Counted from the stretch's first letter, positions 46,478 through 55,756 are shown. The stretch is DNA of 64,000 nt from Saccharibacillus deserti (GCF_013618475.1 NZ_JABJVN010000002.1:868001-932000), one strand, 5' to 3'. The notes: a model not told the origin generated them from the letters alone. A program made the numbers and translations.

Positions 46478-47269
46478 ATGAACGAACAGAACGGATCAAA
46501 CCAACCGAATGAACAAGTCCATTACGATGCCAAGAAATATCGGACGCCCGACGGTGCGCCGGCGGACATTGTGATGTTCACGCTGACCAAGCGCGAGCGC
46601 AAGACGGTGACCAAGACGCTTCCTCTTCGGGAGCTTCGCGTCATGCTGATCCGGCGCCGGGCTTGGCCTTATGCAGGGAAATGGGCGCTTCCGGGAGGAT
46701 TCTCCCGCGACGACGAATCGTTGTACGAAACGGCGATGCGCGAATTGAAGGAAGAAACCGGCGTAGTCGGACGCCATCTGGAATATCTCAGCGTGTACAG
46801 CAATCCCGGGCGCGATCCGAGAGGTTGGATTATCTCGCACGCTTTCTTCGCGCTGGTGGAAGAGGAAGTGCTTGAGAAACGCCAGGCAGCGGACGATGCC
46901 GAAGAAGTGGGATTGTTCACGATCGAAGAAGCACTGGACGAACTGGACCTGGGTTTCGATCACCGGGATATTATTGCCGATGCTTATCGGAGAATCCAGG
47001 AGAAAATGCTGCATACGACGATCGCACGCAAGTTTTTGCCGCAGGAATTTACGCTTAGCGAATTGTATCAAGTGATCAAAGCGGTAGTTCCGGATTTCGA
47101 AGAGCCGAACTTTATCCGCAAAATCACTTCGACCCGCAGCCGCAAAGGCATCCTTGAAGAAGTGCGCGACGAAAGCGGGGCTCCGGTCAGCTCGAACCAA
47201 TATTCGCAGCGGCCCGCTCAACTGTACCGCTTTTTGGATAATGTGCCAAGACTGTCGATCTATTCCTGA
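46478..47269 (+). CDS. NUDIX hydrolase with C-terminal winged helix (NrtR-like)
   Basis: A 263-residue protein (from the ATG at 46478; in-frame ATGs at 46466 and 46472 and a TTG at 46436 are alternatives, and no ribosome binding site decides). The NUDIX box is complete, from GFSRDDE to RELKEETGV (about residues 73-95), so pyrophosphatase activity is expected. The C-terminal third (about 175-240, with TLSELYQVIKAV) resembles the winged helix of NrtR, a regulator of NAD metabolism that senses ADP-ribose. Its neighbours are a nicotinamidase-like gene and pncB, which supports an NAD-linked role. Confidence 0.8.
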   Translation: MNEQNGSNQPNEQVHYDAKKYRTPDGAPADIVMFTLTKRERKTVTKTLPLRELRVMLIRRRAWPYAGKWALPGGFSRDDESLYETAMRELKEETGVVGRHLEYLSVYSNPGRDPRGWIISHAFFALVEEEVLEKRQAADDAEEVGLFTIEEALDELDLGFDHRDIIADAYRRIQEKMLHTTIARKFLPQEFTLSELYQVIKAVVPDFEEPNFIRKITSTRSRKGILEEVRDESGAPVSSNQYSQRPAQLYRFLDNVPRLSIYS

Positions 47270-47296
47270 TTCGCCCAACGACAAGGAGGAGTTGCG

Positions 47297-47836
47297 ATGA
47301 AAGCCCTTATTGTCATCGATTATACAAACGACTTTGTAGACGGCAGCCTTCCGGCAGGGGAGCCCGCAATCGCGATCGAACAGCGAATGGTCGAACTGAC
47401 CGAAAATTTTGTGTCGGCCGGCGATTATACGGTGATGGCTGTCGACCTGCATGAAGAAAATGACCCTTATCATCCGGAGACGGCTTTGTTCCCGCCGCAC
47501 AATATCCGCGGCACCGCGGGACGCGAATTGTACGGCGGGTTGAAAGATCTTTATACCGTTTATGAGTCGTCGATCCATTGGATGGATAAAACGAGATACA
47601 GTGCATTCGCGGGTACCGACCTGGAGCTTCGACTCCGAACCCGGGGCATTAAGGAAGTTCACTTGATCGGGGTATGCACGGATATTTGTGTACTGCATAC
47701 GGCGGTCGATGCCTATAACCTGGGGTTTGAGATCATCGTACATGAAGATGCCGTCGCGAGCTTCAATGCGGCGGGACATGTATGGGCTCTGGAGCATTTC
47801 AAAAACAGCCTCGGCGCCCAAATCGTAACCGGCTGA
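47297..47836 (+). CDS. pncA: Nicotinamidase-like cysteine hydrolase (isochorismatase family)
   Basis: A 179-residue isochorismatase-fold amidase. The catalytic triad is visible: aspartate in VIDYTNDF near residue 8, lysine in MDKTRYSAF near residue 98 and cysteine in GVCTDICVLHT near residue 130. Residues DLHEE and HPETALFPPHN match the metal-binding region less clearly than in PncA of other bacteria. With pncB next, conversion of nicotinamide to nicotinate is the most likely reaction; other small amides cannot be excluded. The ATG at 47297 follows AAGGAGGAG. Confidence 0.82.
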   Translation: MKALIVIDYTNDFVDGSLPAGEPAIAIEQRMVELTENFVSAGDYTVMAVDLHEENDPYHPETALFPPHNIRGTAGRELYGGLKDLYTVYESSIHWMDKTRYSAFAGTDLELRLRTRGIKEVHLIGVCTDICVLHTAVDAYNLGFEIIVHEDAVASFNAAGHVWALEHFKNSLGAQIVTG

Positions 47837-47955
47837 ACAAGAGCCACAATTTTGATGCAGCGGAAGGATCGACAAAGGTACGGGCACCGCGCCTCAAAGC
47901 GAACAAAATTTGGGACGCGGCCTCTGTGCCGACGCGGATTGAAGGAGGAGACGGT

Positions 47956-49422
47956 ATGGAAACGTTTGGAATGGCTTTACATACGGACAAGTATCAGATC
48001 AATATGATGTACGCGCATTGGATGAACGGTACGGCCAAGCATAAAGCGGTTTTCGAAGCTTATTTTCGCACGCTGCCGTTCGGCAACGGTTATGCGGTAT
48101 TTGCCGGGTTGGAGCGGATTGTGGATTACGTATCGAATCTTCGGTTCCATGAAGACGATCTTCGTTATTTGTCGGAACAGGAAGAAAATTACGATCCCCG
48201 TTTTCTGGATGAGCTGCGGACGTTCCGTTTCTCCGGAAATATCCATTCCATGCGCGAAGGGGCGCTCGTCTTTCCAAATGAGCCTCTGGTGCGCGTAGAA
48301 GGGTCGATTTTCGAAGCCCAACTGGTCGAGACCGCCCTGCTCAATTTTATGAATTTCCAGACGCTGATCGCAACCAAAGCGGCCCGGATCAAACAAGCGG
48401 CCGACGGCGACATGCTGCTTGAATTCGGGACACGGCGGGCACAGGAAGCGGATGCCGCAGTCTGGGGCGCACGGGCCGCCTATGTATCGGGCTTCCACGC
48501 CACTTCGAACATGATGGCGGGCAAACGCTTCGGTATTCCGACCAAAGGCACACACGCGCATTCCTGGGTGCAGAGTTTCACGAGCGAACAGGAAGCTTTC
48601 GATAAATACGCCGAAGTGCTGCCGGACGGTTCGACGCTGCTCGTCGATACGTTCGATACGCTCAGAAGCGGTGTTCCCCATGCGATCCGTACGGCCAAGA
48701 AGCTGGAAGAGCGGGGCAAACGGCTGAATTCGATCCGGTTGGACAGCGGTGACCTGGCTTATCTGTCGATCGAAGCCCGTAAGATGCTGGACGAAGCGGG
48801 TCTGGATTACGTCAAGATCGTCGCTTCGAACGACCTCGACGAAAATACGATTACCGAGCTGAAAACGCAGGATGCCCGTATCGATGTCTGGGGCGTTGGC
48901 ACGCAGCTCATTACGGCGCACGATCAGCCTTCGCTTGGCGGCGTGTACAAACTGGTTGAACGCGAAGTCGACGGAACGATGCAGCCGACGATCAAAATTT
49001 CCGCCAATCCGGAGAAAGTCACTACACCGGGCAAAAAAGACGTTTATCGGATCATTGACCGGTCAACCGGCAAAGCGGTAGCAGATTATATCTGTTTCAC
49101 GGACGAAGACGAACCGCGTCAAGGCAAGCAGTTGAAGCTGTTCAATCCGCTGCATACCTATATTCGCCGTCATATCAAAGATTACGATGCCCAAGCGATG
49201 CTGGTACCGGTCTTTGAAGAAGGACGCCTTGTGTACAAGCTGCCTTCGCTGGACGAGATTCGCGAGTATCACGTTTCCCAACTGAAGCAGTTTTGGCCGC
49301 AGTATCTGCGCAAGTTGAATCCGGAAATTTATCGGGTCAATATCAGCGAAAAGGCCTGGAAGCTCAAACAGGGGCTTATCGATCGCTATATGGAAGAAAT
49401 GGAATTTTCGGAAGAAAGCTGA
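47956..49422 (+). CDS. pncB: Nicotinate phosphoribosyltransferase
   Basis: A 488-residue NAPRTase of the Preiss-Handler NAD salvage pathway, joining nicotinate to phosphoribosyl pyrophosphate. Family segments include ALHTDKYQINMMYAHW at the start, EFGTRRAQEADAAVWGAR and GTHAHSWVQSF in the middle, and DSGDLAYLS plus GVGTQLITA in the phosphate-binding region. The ATG at 47956 follows GAAGGAGGAG. It closes a three-gene cluster with the NUDIX and hydrolase genes, 119 bases after the latter. Confidence 0.95.
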   Translation: METFGMALHTDKYQINMMYAHWMNGTAKHKAVFEAYFRTLPFGNGYAVFAGLERIVDYVSNLRFHEDDLRYLSEQEENYDPRFLDELRTFRFSGNIHSMREGALVFPNEPLVRVEGSIFEAQLVETALLNFMNFQTLIATKAARIKQAADGDMLLEFGTRRAQEADAAVWGARAAYVSGFHATSNMMAGKRFGIPTKGTHAHSWVQSFTSEQEAFDKYAEVLPDGSTLLVDTFDTLRSGVPHAIRTAKKLEERGKRLNSIRLDSGDLAYLSIEARKMLDEAGLDYVKIVASNDLDENTITELKTQDARIDVWGVGTQLITAHDQPSLGGVYKLVEREVDGTMQPTIKISANPEKVTTPGKKDVYRIIDRSTGKAVADYICFTDEDEPRQGKQLKLFNPLHTYIRRHIKDYDAQAMLVPVFEEGRLVYKLPSLDEIREYHVSQLKQFWPQYLRKLNPEIYRVNISEKAWKLKQGLIDRYMEEMEFSEES

Positions 49423-49445
49423 ATTTTGAGAATAAGTAGGTTAGC

Positions 49446-49479
49446 AAGCGGGATCTCCTCGGGGAGATCCCGCTTTTTG
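49446..49479 (+). terminator. Rho-independent terminator after pncB
   Basis: AAGCGGGATCTCC (49446-49458) pairs perfectly with GGAGATCCCGCTT, with a short loop and a T-run. Confidence 0.9.
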
Positions 49480-49580
49480 TTGCCGATTCTCCCTCGTATC
49501 CTCAAGTTTGTGATTTTTGTTACAGTGATACACCATGTAAATTGTTAAATTTAAAAATAAAATACGGAGGGGGAAAAAGT

Positions 49581-50582
49581 GTGACGGTACTGCCTGAAGT
49601 CAATCAACTCGGCTTTTTCGAAATCCGTCTGGAATCGATCGGGGGACTCGGAGCCAATCTGGCCGGCAAGATGCTGGCCGAAGCCGGGATCGTCGGAGCG
49701 GACGTGGACGGAGTGGGTTTCTCGTCGTACGGTTCGGAGAAAAAAGGATCGCCGGTTAAAGCGCATATCCGTTTCTGCGAGTTCGGTACGCCGATTCGCG
49801 ATACATCGCCGATCGAACATCCTCATGTGGTCGGTATTTTTCATGAAGCTTTGCTGGCAGCAGGAGCCGCTTCCGGAATTCGGCCGGGCGGCATGATTTT
49901 GGTGAATTCGGCGCAATCCGCGCAGCGGATCATCGAAGAATCGGATGTACGCGGCTGCAGGGTCGCGGTACTCGATGCGACGCGGATTGCCATGGAAGAG
50001 AAGAATAAGGTGAACATGGCCATGCTGGGCGGTTTGTTCCGTTTGTGCGGATTCCTCGACCCGGCATTCATGAAAGACGTAATCGCCAAATCGCTCGGCA
50101 AAAAATATCCGCAGGCGGTGGGGCAGGCGATACGCGTGTTCGAACGCGGTTATGCGGAAATCCGGACAATGGAAAGTGCGGCGCCTGCCGCGGAAGAATC
50201 GGCTGCCGCCGCAGCACCGGAAAGTCCGTTCGGCTACCTGAACCAACCGCTGGGCGGTATGGTCGTGACGCCCGGAAGCAGTCTGCTGAAAGATCTCAGT
50301 ATCTCGCGTTCGGGCATACTGCCGGCGTTTGATCCGGCGACTTGTATCCATTGTGCGCAGTGCGATACGGCTTGTCCCGATCTGTGCTTCGTCTGGGAAG
50401 AACAGCCGGATAAACGCGGCCGGATGCAGATGTTCCTGCAGGGGATCGATTATCAATACTGCAAGGGTTGTCTCAAATGCGTCGAAGCCTGTCCGACCGA
50501 TTCGCTGTCGCGCATGCTCGAAGAAGAAGGATACGCCGCCGCAAACCGGGTGAAACAGCGCTTCGATTTTGTTGAAGCCTGA
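49581..50582 (+). CDS. 2-oxoacid:ferredoxin oxidoreductase, fused gamma and delta (ferredoxin) subunits
   Basis: A 333-residue protein. The first 200 residues form the gamma domain of pyruvate/2-oxoglutarate ferredoxin oxidoreductases (GFFEIRLESIGGLGANLAGK, then VDGVGFSSYGSEKKG). The last 90 residues carry two [4Fe-4S] motifs, CIHCAQCDTACP and CKGCLKCVEACP, equal to the delta subunit. It should pass electrons from the TPP-bearing partner to an external ferredoxin. The GTG at 49581 follows GGAGGGGG. It lies 30 bases upstream of the alpha-beta gene in one operon. The upstream region is AT-rich with no clear consensus promoter. Confidence 0.9.
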   Translation: MTVLPEVNQLGFFEIRLESIGGLGANLAGKMLAEAGIVGADVDGVGFSSYGSEKKGSPVKAHIRFCEFGTPIRDTSPIEHPHVVGIFHEALLAAGAASGIRPGGMILVNSAQSAQRIIEESDVRGCRVAVLDATRIAMEEKNKVNMAMLGGLFRLCGFLDPAFMKDVIAKSLGKKYPQAVGQAIRVFERGYAEIRTMESAAPAAEESAAAAAPESPFGYLNQPLGGMVVTPGSSLLKDLSISRSGILPAFDPATCIHCAQCDTACPDLCFVWEEQPDKRGRMQMFLQGIDYQYCKGCLKCVEACPTDSLSRMLEEEGYAAANRVKQRFDFVEA

Positions 50583-50612
50583 TAGCAGCCGACAGGAAAG
50601 GAAGGAAAACGC

Positions 50613-52919
50613 ATGGCAATCGATTATTCCAAAGAAGTTCGGCACGAACGCGTGAAGCAGCGTATGGTGTATGAATCGGGCAACGAAATGGCCGCTTATG
50701 CGGCTCACCAGATCGACTATCATATTATGGGGTATTTTCCGATCTCCCCTTCGACCGAAGTGGCGCAGCATTTAGATCTGATGAAAACGGAAGGCAAACA
50801 CGGAATCCGTCTTGTGCCGTCTGACGGCGAACACAGCTCCGCCGGGATCTGTTACGGCGCATCGACCGGCGGAGGCCGGGTATTCAATGCGACGAGCGCC
50901 CAGGGGTATCTGTATATGCTCGAACAGATGCCGGTGCAGTCCGGCACCCGTTTTCCGATGGTGCTTAACCTGGTCTGCCGCTCCGTCTCGGGACCGCTGA
51001 ATATTCACGGCGACCACTCCGATCTGTACTTCGCTTTGAATACGGGCTGGCCTATCCTCATGTGCCGCGATCCGCAGGCCGTGTACGATATGAACCTGAT
51101 GGCGCTCAAGCTGGCCGAAGATCCGGAAGTGCGTCTGCCGGTGATGGTCGCCTACGACGGGTATTTCACTTCGCACCAGAAGCGCCGCGTCCAGACGTTC
51201 GAAGACCGCGCCGACGTCATGGCGTTCGTCGGCGAGAAGCCTCCGCAAGGCTTCGCCGACGCGCTTGATCGCGAGAATCCGATTACGATCGGTCCCTATA
51301 TGAACGAACCCGACTATATCAACAACCGCTATCAGATGTCGCAGGCGATGTACCGAGCGGAAGCCGTATTTGAACGGATTTCCGCGGAGTATACGGAACT
51401 GACCGGACGCGAGTATCCGGTGCTTGACCAGTATAGGATGGACGACGCCGAAGTCGCCGTATTCGTCATGAATTCCGCTTCGGAAAGTATCAAGGATGTC
51501 GTGGACGGGCTGCGCGCAAAAGGAGTCAAAGCCGGTTCGATCGCACCGAACCTGATCCGGCCGTTCCCGCAGCGGCAGATCGCCGAAGCGCTCAAGCATG
51601 TTCGGGCCATCACCGTAGGCGACCGCGCGGATTCCTGCGGCGCCCACGGCGGCAATATGCTGAACGAAGTCAAAGCCGCTTTGTTTACGCACGGTAACCG
51701 TGATATTCAGGTAGTGGGACGCGTGTACGGACTCGGCGGCAAAGAATTCCGGGCCGAAGACGGCCGCCATTTCTTTGACCTGGCGATCGAAGCGGCGGCC
51801 CGAAACGAAGTGGATGTGCCGTTCGATTTCTACGGCCATACGCCGGGCGATCCTTTGCAGTCGCCGAAACGCCTGCTGAAGCCGCTGAATTTCGATGATC
51901 TCAAGACCGGCCTGATTACGGTGACGCCCAATCCGGCAACGGGTAAATTGGCCGTCAAGATCCCTCCGCTCCGTTCCCTGACGAAGAAGCCCAAACGTCT
52001 GGCGCCCGGACACGGAGCTTGTCCCGGCTGCGGTATTTTTTCGGGACTGGAACTGTTTTTCAAAGGAATCGAAGGCGACATCGTCACTTTGTTCCATACG
52101 GGCTGTGCGATGGTTACCACAACCGGTTATCCGCATTCTTCGCATAAAGCCACGTATCTGCATAATCTGTTCCAGAACGGGGCGGCGACGCTGTCGGGCC
52201 TTGTCGAAATGTTCTGGGAGCGCAAGCGCCGCGGCGAATTCGAAGCCTTCGGACTGCAGGAAGACTTTACCTTCGTTATGGTTACAGGCGACGGCGGGAT
52301 GGATATCGGCATGGGCCCCGCGATCGGCGCCGCGCTGCGCGGACACCGCATGATTATCGTCGAATATGATAACGAAGGTTATATGAACACGGGAGCGCAG
52401 CTGTCGTATTCCACCCCGCTGGGCCACCGGACCTCGACTTCGGGTGTCGGCCAAGCCCAACAGGGCAAGTCGTTCCATCATAAGGATACGGCGCAGATCA
52501 TGGCGGCCACGAATATCCCTTATGTATTCACGGGGAGCGAAGCGTATCCGCAGGATCTGGTCAAAAAGGCGGCCAAAGCGTATTGGTATGCCCAGAATGT
52601 CGGACTTGTCTACGGCAAGATTCTGATCGCCTGTCCGCTGAACTGGCTGTCACCGGACGGCCAAGGGGCCAATATCGTCGATGCTGCCGTGAGCTCGAAC
52701 TTTTTCCCTTTGTATGAAGTCGAGCAGGGGATCACGGCCATCACTTACAATCCCGAAGAGAAAAATAAAAAGGTTCCGGTAACGGACTGGTTGAAGCGAA
52801 TGGGCAAGACGCGCCACCTGCTGAAACCGGAAAACGAAGCCGCGCTGCGAGATTTTGAACGTGAAGTGGAACTGCGCTGGAACCGGCTCAAAGCCAAACA
52901 TGAACATCCGGATCTATAA
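50613..52919 (+). CDS. 2-oxoacid:ferredoxin oxidoreductase, fused alpha and beta subunits
   Basis: A 768-residue fusion. Residues of about 1-415 form the alpha subunit (PISPSTEVAQHL at the start, the DRADSCGAHGGN region later); residues of about 430-768 form the TPP-binding beta subunit with GDGGMDIGMG and DNEGYMNTGAQLS. Four cysteines that bind the proximal cluster in the family are kept: the pair in GACPGCG, one in HTGCAMV and one in IACPLNW. Together with the preceding gene it makes a full enzyme decarboxylating pyruvate or another 2-oxoacid to acyl-CoA. The exact substrate is not clear from sequence. Confidence 0.9.
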   Translation: MAIDYSKEVRHERVKQRMVYESGNEMAAYAAHQIDYHIMGYFPISPSTEVAQHLDLMKTEGKHGIRLVPSDGEHSSAGICYGASTGGGRVFNATSAQGYLYMLEQMPVQSGTRFPMVLNLVCRSVSGPLNIHGDHSDLYFALNTGWPILMCRDPQAVYDMNLMALKLAEDPEVRLPVMVAYDGYFTSHQKRRVQTFEDRADVMAFVGEKPPQGFADALDRENPITIGPYMNEPDYINNRYQMSQAMYRAEAVFERISAEYTELTGREYPVLDQYRMDDAEVAVFVMNSASESIKDVVDGLRAKGVKAGSIAPNLIRPFPQRQIAEALKHVRAITVGDRADSCGAHGGNMLNEVKAALFTHGNRDIQVVGRVYGLGGKEFRAEDGRHFFDLAIEAAARNEVDVPFDFYGHTPGDPLQSPKRLLKPLNFDDLKTGLITVTPNPATGKLAVKIPPLRSLTKKPKRLAPGHGACPGCGIFSGLELFFKGIEGDIVTLFHTGCAMVTTTGYPHSSHKATYLHNLFQNGAATLSGLVEMFWERKRRGEFEAFGLQEDFTFVMVTGDGGMDIGMGPAIGAALRGHRMIIVEYDNEGYMNTGAQLSYSTPLGHRTSTSGVGQAQQGKSFHHKDTAQIMAATNIPYVFTGSEAYPQDLVKKAAKAYWYAQNVGLVYGKILIACPLNWLSPDGQGANIVDAAVSSNFFPLYEVEQGITAITYNPEEKNKKVPVTDWLKRMGKTRHLLKPENEAALRDFEREVELRWNRLKAKHEHPDL

Positions 52920-52959
52920 GCGTGAGTCCGCTTGATCCTCAGCTCCATCGCGATAGCCG

Positions 52960-52989
52960 AGCGGCCGGTGACCTACCGGCCGCTTTGCG
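52960..52989 (+). terminator. Hairpin after the 2-oxoacid oxidoreductase operon
   Basis: AGCGGCCGGT (52960-52969) pairs perfectly with ACCGGCCGCT (52975-52984). The T-tract is poor (TTGCG), so termination may be incomplete. Confidence 0.45.
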
Positions 52990-53104
52990 TCGCTTAAGGA
53001 GAAGCTTCCTTGGCGGCTGGAACCGGAAGCGGCATTGGGTTAGGATAAAAGAAGATCGGCCCGGCGATATCCGGCCGTATAGAATTGTATTGGAGGAGAG
53101 CAAG

Positions 53105-54106
53105 ATGACAGAAACATTCCGCGCTTTTTGGCTGGAAGAATCGGAAGGCAAAGTGACAGGTACGCTTAAATCATTGACTTCGGAAAATCTGCCGCAGGGC
53201 GAAGTGCTCGTGCGTGTGCAGTATTCCGATGTCAACTACAAAGACGGATTGGCCAGTATCAAGGAAGGGCGCGTCGTACGCGAATATCCGTTTATCCCCG
53301 GGATCGACCTGGCAGGGGAAGTGATCGCTTCGGAAGACGAGCGTTTTGCGGCAGGCGATCAGGTACTGTGTACCGGTTACGGATTGGGCGTTTCGCACTT
53401 TGGCGGCTACAGCGAGCAGGCCAGAGTGCCGGCCGATTGGCTGATCAAGCTGCCGCAAGGTCTGACGCCCCGTGAAGCCATGATTCTCGGAACGGCCGGC
53501 TTCACGGCCGGAATGTCGGTCGAAGCGATCCTCGGCGCCGGCATCACGCCGGAAAGCGGACCTGTGTTGGTCACCGGGGCTTCGGGAGGCGTAGGCAGCG
53601 TTGCCGTCGCCATTTTGGCCAAACTTGGTTTTGAAGTGACAGCAAGCAGCGGCAAGCCGCATGAGTGGGATATGCTGAAACGGCTGGGTGCTTCGCATAC
53701 GATCTCGCGCGAAGAAGCGCAGGTGCCGTCCCAAGGCCCGCTTGGCAAAAGTGCATGGGCTGCGATCGTCGATCCTGTCGGCGGAGCCGGTGCAGGCGAG
53801 CGTCTCAAATCGATCCGTTACCGGGGTGTTCTGGCCTTGTCCGGTTTGACCGGAGGCGGAGACTTCGGCACAAGCGTCCACCCATTCATTTTGCGCGGCG
53901 TTACGCTGGCAGGTATCGATTCCGTCCAGTGTCCGCTTCCGCTGCGGCTGGAAGTCTGGAACAAGCTGGCGGCGGACTGGAAACCGGATGCCGTATTCGA
54001 GTATGGTGTGCGCGAGCTGACGCTTGAACAGCTGCCGGATGCGCTGGACCTGATTCTGAAAGGCGAAGCGGTCGGCCGTCAGCTGGTGCGGGTATCGGCC
54101 GAATAG
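53105..54106 (+). CDS. acuI: YhdH/AcuI-family quinone oxidoreductase/acryloyl-CoA reductase
   Basis: A 333-residue zinc-independent medium-chain reductase. The substrate domain begins with FRAFWLEESEGKV and contains VNYKDGLA and PFIPGIDLAGEV; the NADPH site is VLVTGASGGVGSVAVAIL near residue 156. AcuI homologues reduce acryloyl-CoA to propionyl-CoA; other members act on quinones or aldehydes, so the symbol marks family, not proven substrate. The ATG at 53105 follows GGAGGAGA. It is a one-gene unit ended by a clear terminator. Confidence 0.85.
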   Translation: MTETFRAFWLEESEGKVTGTLKSLTSENLPQGEVLVRVQYSDVNYKDGLASIKEGRVVREYPFIPGIDLAGEVIASEDERFAAGDQVLCTGYGLGVSHFGGYSEQARVPADWLIKLPQGLTPREAMILGTAGFTAGMSVEAILGAGITPESGPVLVTGASGGVGSVAVAILAKLGFEVTASSGKPHEWDMLKRLGASHTISREEAQVPSQGPLGKSAWAAIVDPVGGAGAGERLKSIRYRGVLALSGLTGGGDFGTSVHPFILRGVTLAGIDSVQCPLPLRLEVWNKLAADWKPDAVFEYGVRELTLEQLPDALDLILKGEAVGRQLVRVSAE

Positions 54107-54134
54107 AAGCAGTTTGTCGGATTTTTCAAAACCT

Positions 54135-54178
54135 GCCCAACCGGGACGCGAGTGTATCGCGTTTCGGTTGGGCTTTTC
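54135..54178 (+). terminator. Rho-independent terminator after acuI
   Basis: GCCCAACCG (54135-54143) pairs with CGGTTGGGC (54165-54173), with inner pairing ACGCGA/TCGCGT, and then TTTT. Confidence 0.85.
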
Positions 54179-54316
54179 CGATCCTGGCTGCCTGCCGAAT
54201 GTTCGTTAAAGAAACCGCGGCCTTCTATGGAACCGTTGCGCTTCCCTGCCGGCTGTAGTAGACTCAATCATCGGATGGTTCATTTGTAAACAAGATCGAT
54301 ACAGGAGGTTGTACAG

Positions 54317-55306
54317 ATGCAAAACGAGATACCCGTCTACCTGCTGACCGGCTTTCTCGGCAGCGGCAAGACGACGCTGCTTCAGCGGCTGGTCGCCCAT
54401 TGGCAGAGTCAGGGACTCAAGCCCGGCGTAATTATCAACGAATTGGGCGACGTCAATCTTGACGGGCTGCTTGTCGAATCGGAGGTGCCGACTTCCGAAC
54501 TGTTGGGAGGCTGTATCTGCTGTACGGTGCGCGAAGACCTGGCCGGCGAACTTGCCCTGCTGGTCGAGCGCGACCGGCCGGATGTGATTCTGATCGAAGC
54601 GACCGGTGCCGCCAATCCGATCGACCTGCTCGACTCCGCGACCGAAACGTCGATGTATGCCGGGATCGCGATCCAAGGATTGATTGCGGTGGCCGATGCC
54701 GCCCACCTGTTGGAGATGCGCCGTAACCTGGGCGGGCGCACGTATGCGCTGATGCAGGACCAGATTCGCTGCGCTTCGGCGATTCTTTTGAACAAGATCG
54801 ACCGGGTAAGCGAGGACGAAGCCCTTGAACTGGAAGCCGCCATTGCGGTATGGAACGCCTATGCGCCGGTCATTCGCACGATCCGGTGCGAGACCGATCT
54901 GAACCTGCTGCTCGGCACGGGATTTGCGGAAGCGAGAGCCGAACAAGGTCCGCTGCGGCGTACGCCGTCGGGCGGCCTGAATATGCTGGGTTCAAGCCAC
55001 GGACATGTAACTTCGTATACGTATCGCTTTTCCGGTCCCGTCGACAGCGAACGGTTTGAAGCTTTGATCGGCGAACTTCCGCGCGAAATTTACCGGGCAA
55101 AAGGGCTGCTGACTTTTTCCGATACGGCAAGCCGTTTTTTGTTCCAATACGCTTTCCGGGAGCTCGACTTTATTAAAGTAACGCCTCAGGGAGAATTGGA
55201 CGATACGGCCGTGTTTATCGGCGAGCATTTTTCGGCATCGGAACTGCGCCTCAAACTTGAAGCGTTGGAAGCGGCAGGCGAATCGGCGGCGGAACCAAGC
55301 GAATAA
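54317..55306 (+). CDS. CobW/COG0523-family GTPase metallochaperone
   Basis: A 329-residue G3E GTPase. It has Walker A GFLGSGKTT near residue 13, a switch with INELGDVNLDG, the metal-binding CxCC motif in GGCICCT near residue 66, and the base-recognition NKID near residue 158. The C-terminal CobW_C domain (about 230-315) is present. Family members deliver zinc, cobalt or other metals to client proteins. No histidine-rich metal loop is visible and no Zur box was found upstream. The next gene encodes a cysteine-rich copper-storage-like protein. Confidence 0.88.
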   Translation: MQNEIPVYLLTGFLGSGKTTLLQRLVAHWQSQGLKPGVIINELGDVNLDGLLVESEVPTSELLGGCICCTVREDLAGELALLVERDRPDVILIEATGAANPIDLLDSATETSMYAGIAIQGLIAVADAAHLLEMRRNLGGRTYALMQDQIRCASAILLNKIDRVSEDEALELEAAIAVWNAYAPVIRTIRCETDLNLLLGTGFAEARAEQGPLRRTPSGGLNMLGSSHGHVTSYTYRFSGPVDSERFEALIGELPREIYRAKGLLTFSDTASRFLFQYAFRELDFIKVTPQGELDDTAVFIGEHFSASELRLKLEALEAAGESAAEPSE

Positions 55307-55411
55307 GCGAAGCGGCAGGCAGGCCGAAAGGGTTTCAATTTTGTCATTTTTCGGGTAATGGTAGCTATCAAGGGCCATCGGGCCTCATCCATACACCGGG
55401 AGGAAAACAAC

Positions 55412-55756
55412 ATGACCAACATGACCGTGACTACATACAAAGAGTGTATCGACGCCTGCATCCGCTGCATGAACGTCTGCAACGTCAGCTATGTTTCGAG
55501 CCTGAAAGGGCTCGATATTTTCGAGCTTCGCGAATGTCTGCGCCTCGACCGCGAATGCGCGGATCTGTGCGGGGTCGCGATTCAAGCAATGACGCGCAAT
55601 AGCCCGTTCGTCGCCGAAATTTGCGAACTGGTCGCCAAAGCCTGCGATGCCTGCGCCGAAGAGTGCATGAAGCATCCGCACGAGCACTGCCAGGAATGCG
55701 TCCGCGTCTGCCGCGAATGCGCCAGCATCTGCCGGGGCATTCTGGTGGCCGCTTAA
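55412..55756 (+). CDS. Four-helix-bundle copper-storage-like protein (Csp/DUF326)
   Basis: A 114-residue protein with 16 cysteines, nearly all in Cx2-3C spacing on four predicted helices (KECIDACIRCMNVCN, RECADLC, CDACAEEC, CQECVRVCRECASIC). This is the pattern of Csp copper-storage proteins, whose bundles bind many Cu(I) ions through inward-facing cysteines. There is no signal peptide, so it is cytosolic, like Csp3. The ATG at 55412 follows GGGAGGAAA; an in-frame start at 55358 has no site. The gene lies 105 bases after the CobW-type GTPase. Confidence 0.88.
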   Translation: MTNMTVTTYKECIDACIRCMNVCNVSYVSSLKGLDIFELRECLRLDRECADLCGVAIQAMTRNSPFVAEICELVAKACDACAEECMKHPHEHCQECVRVCRECASICRGILVAA

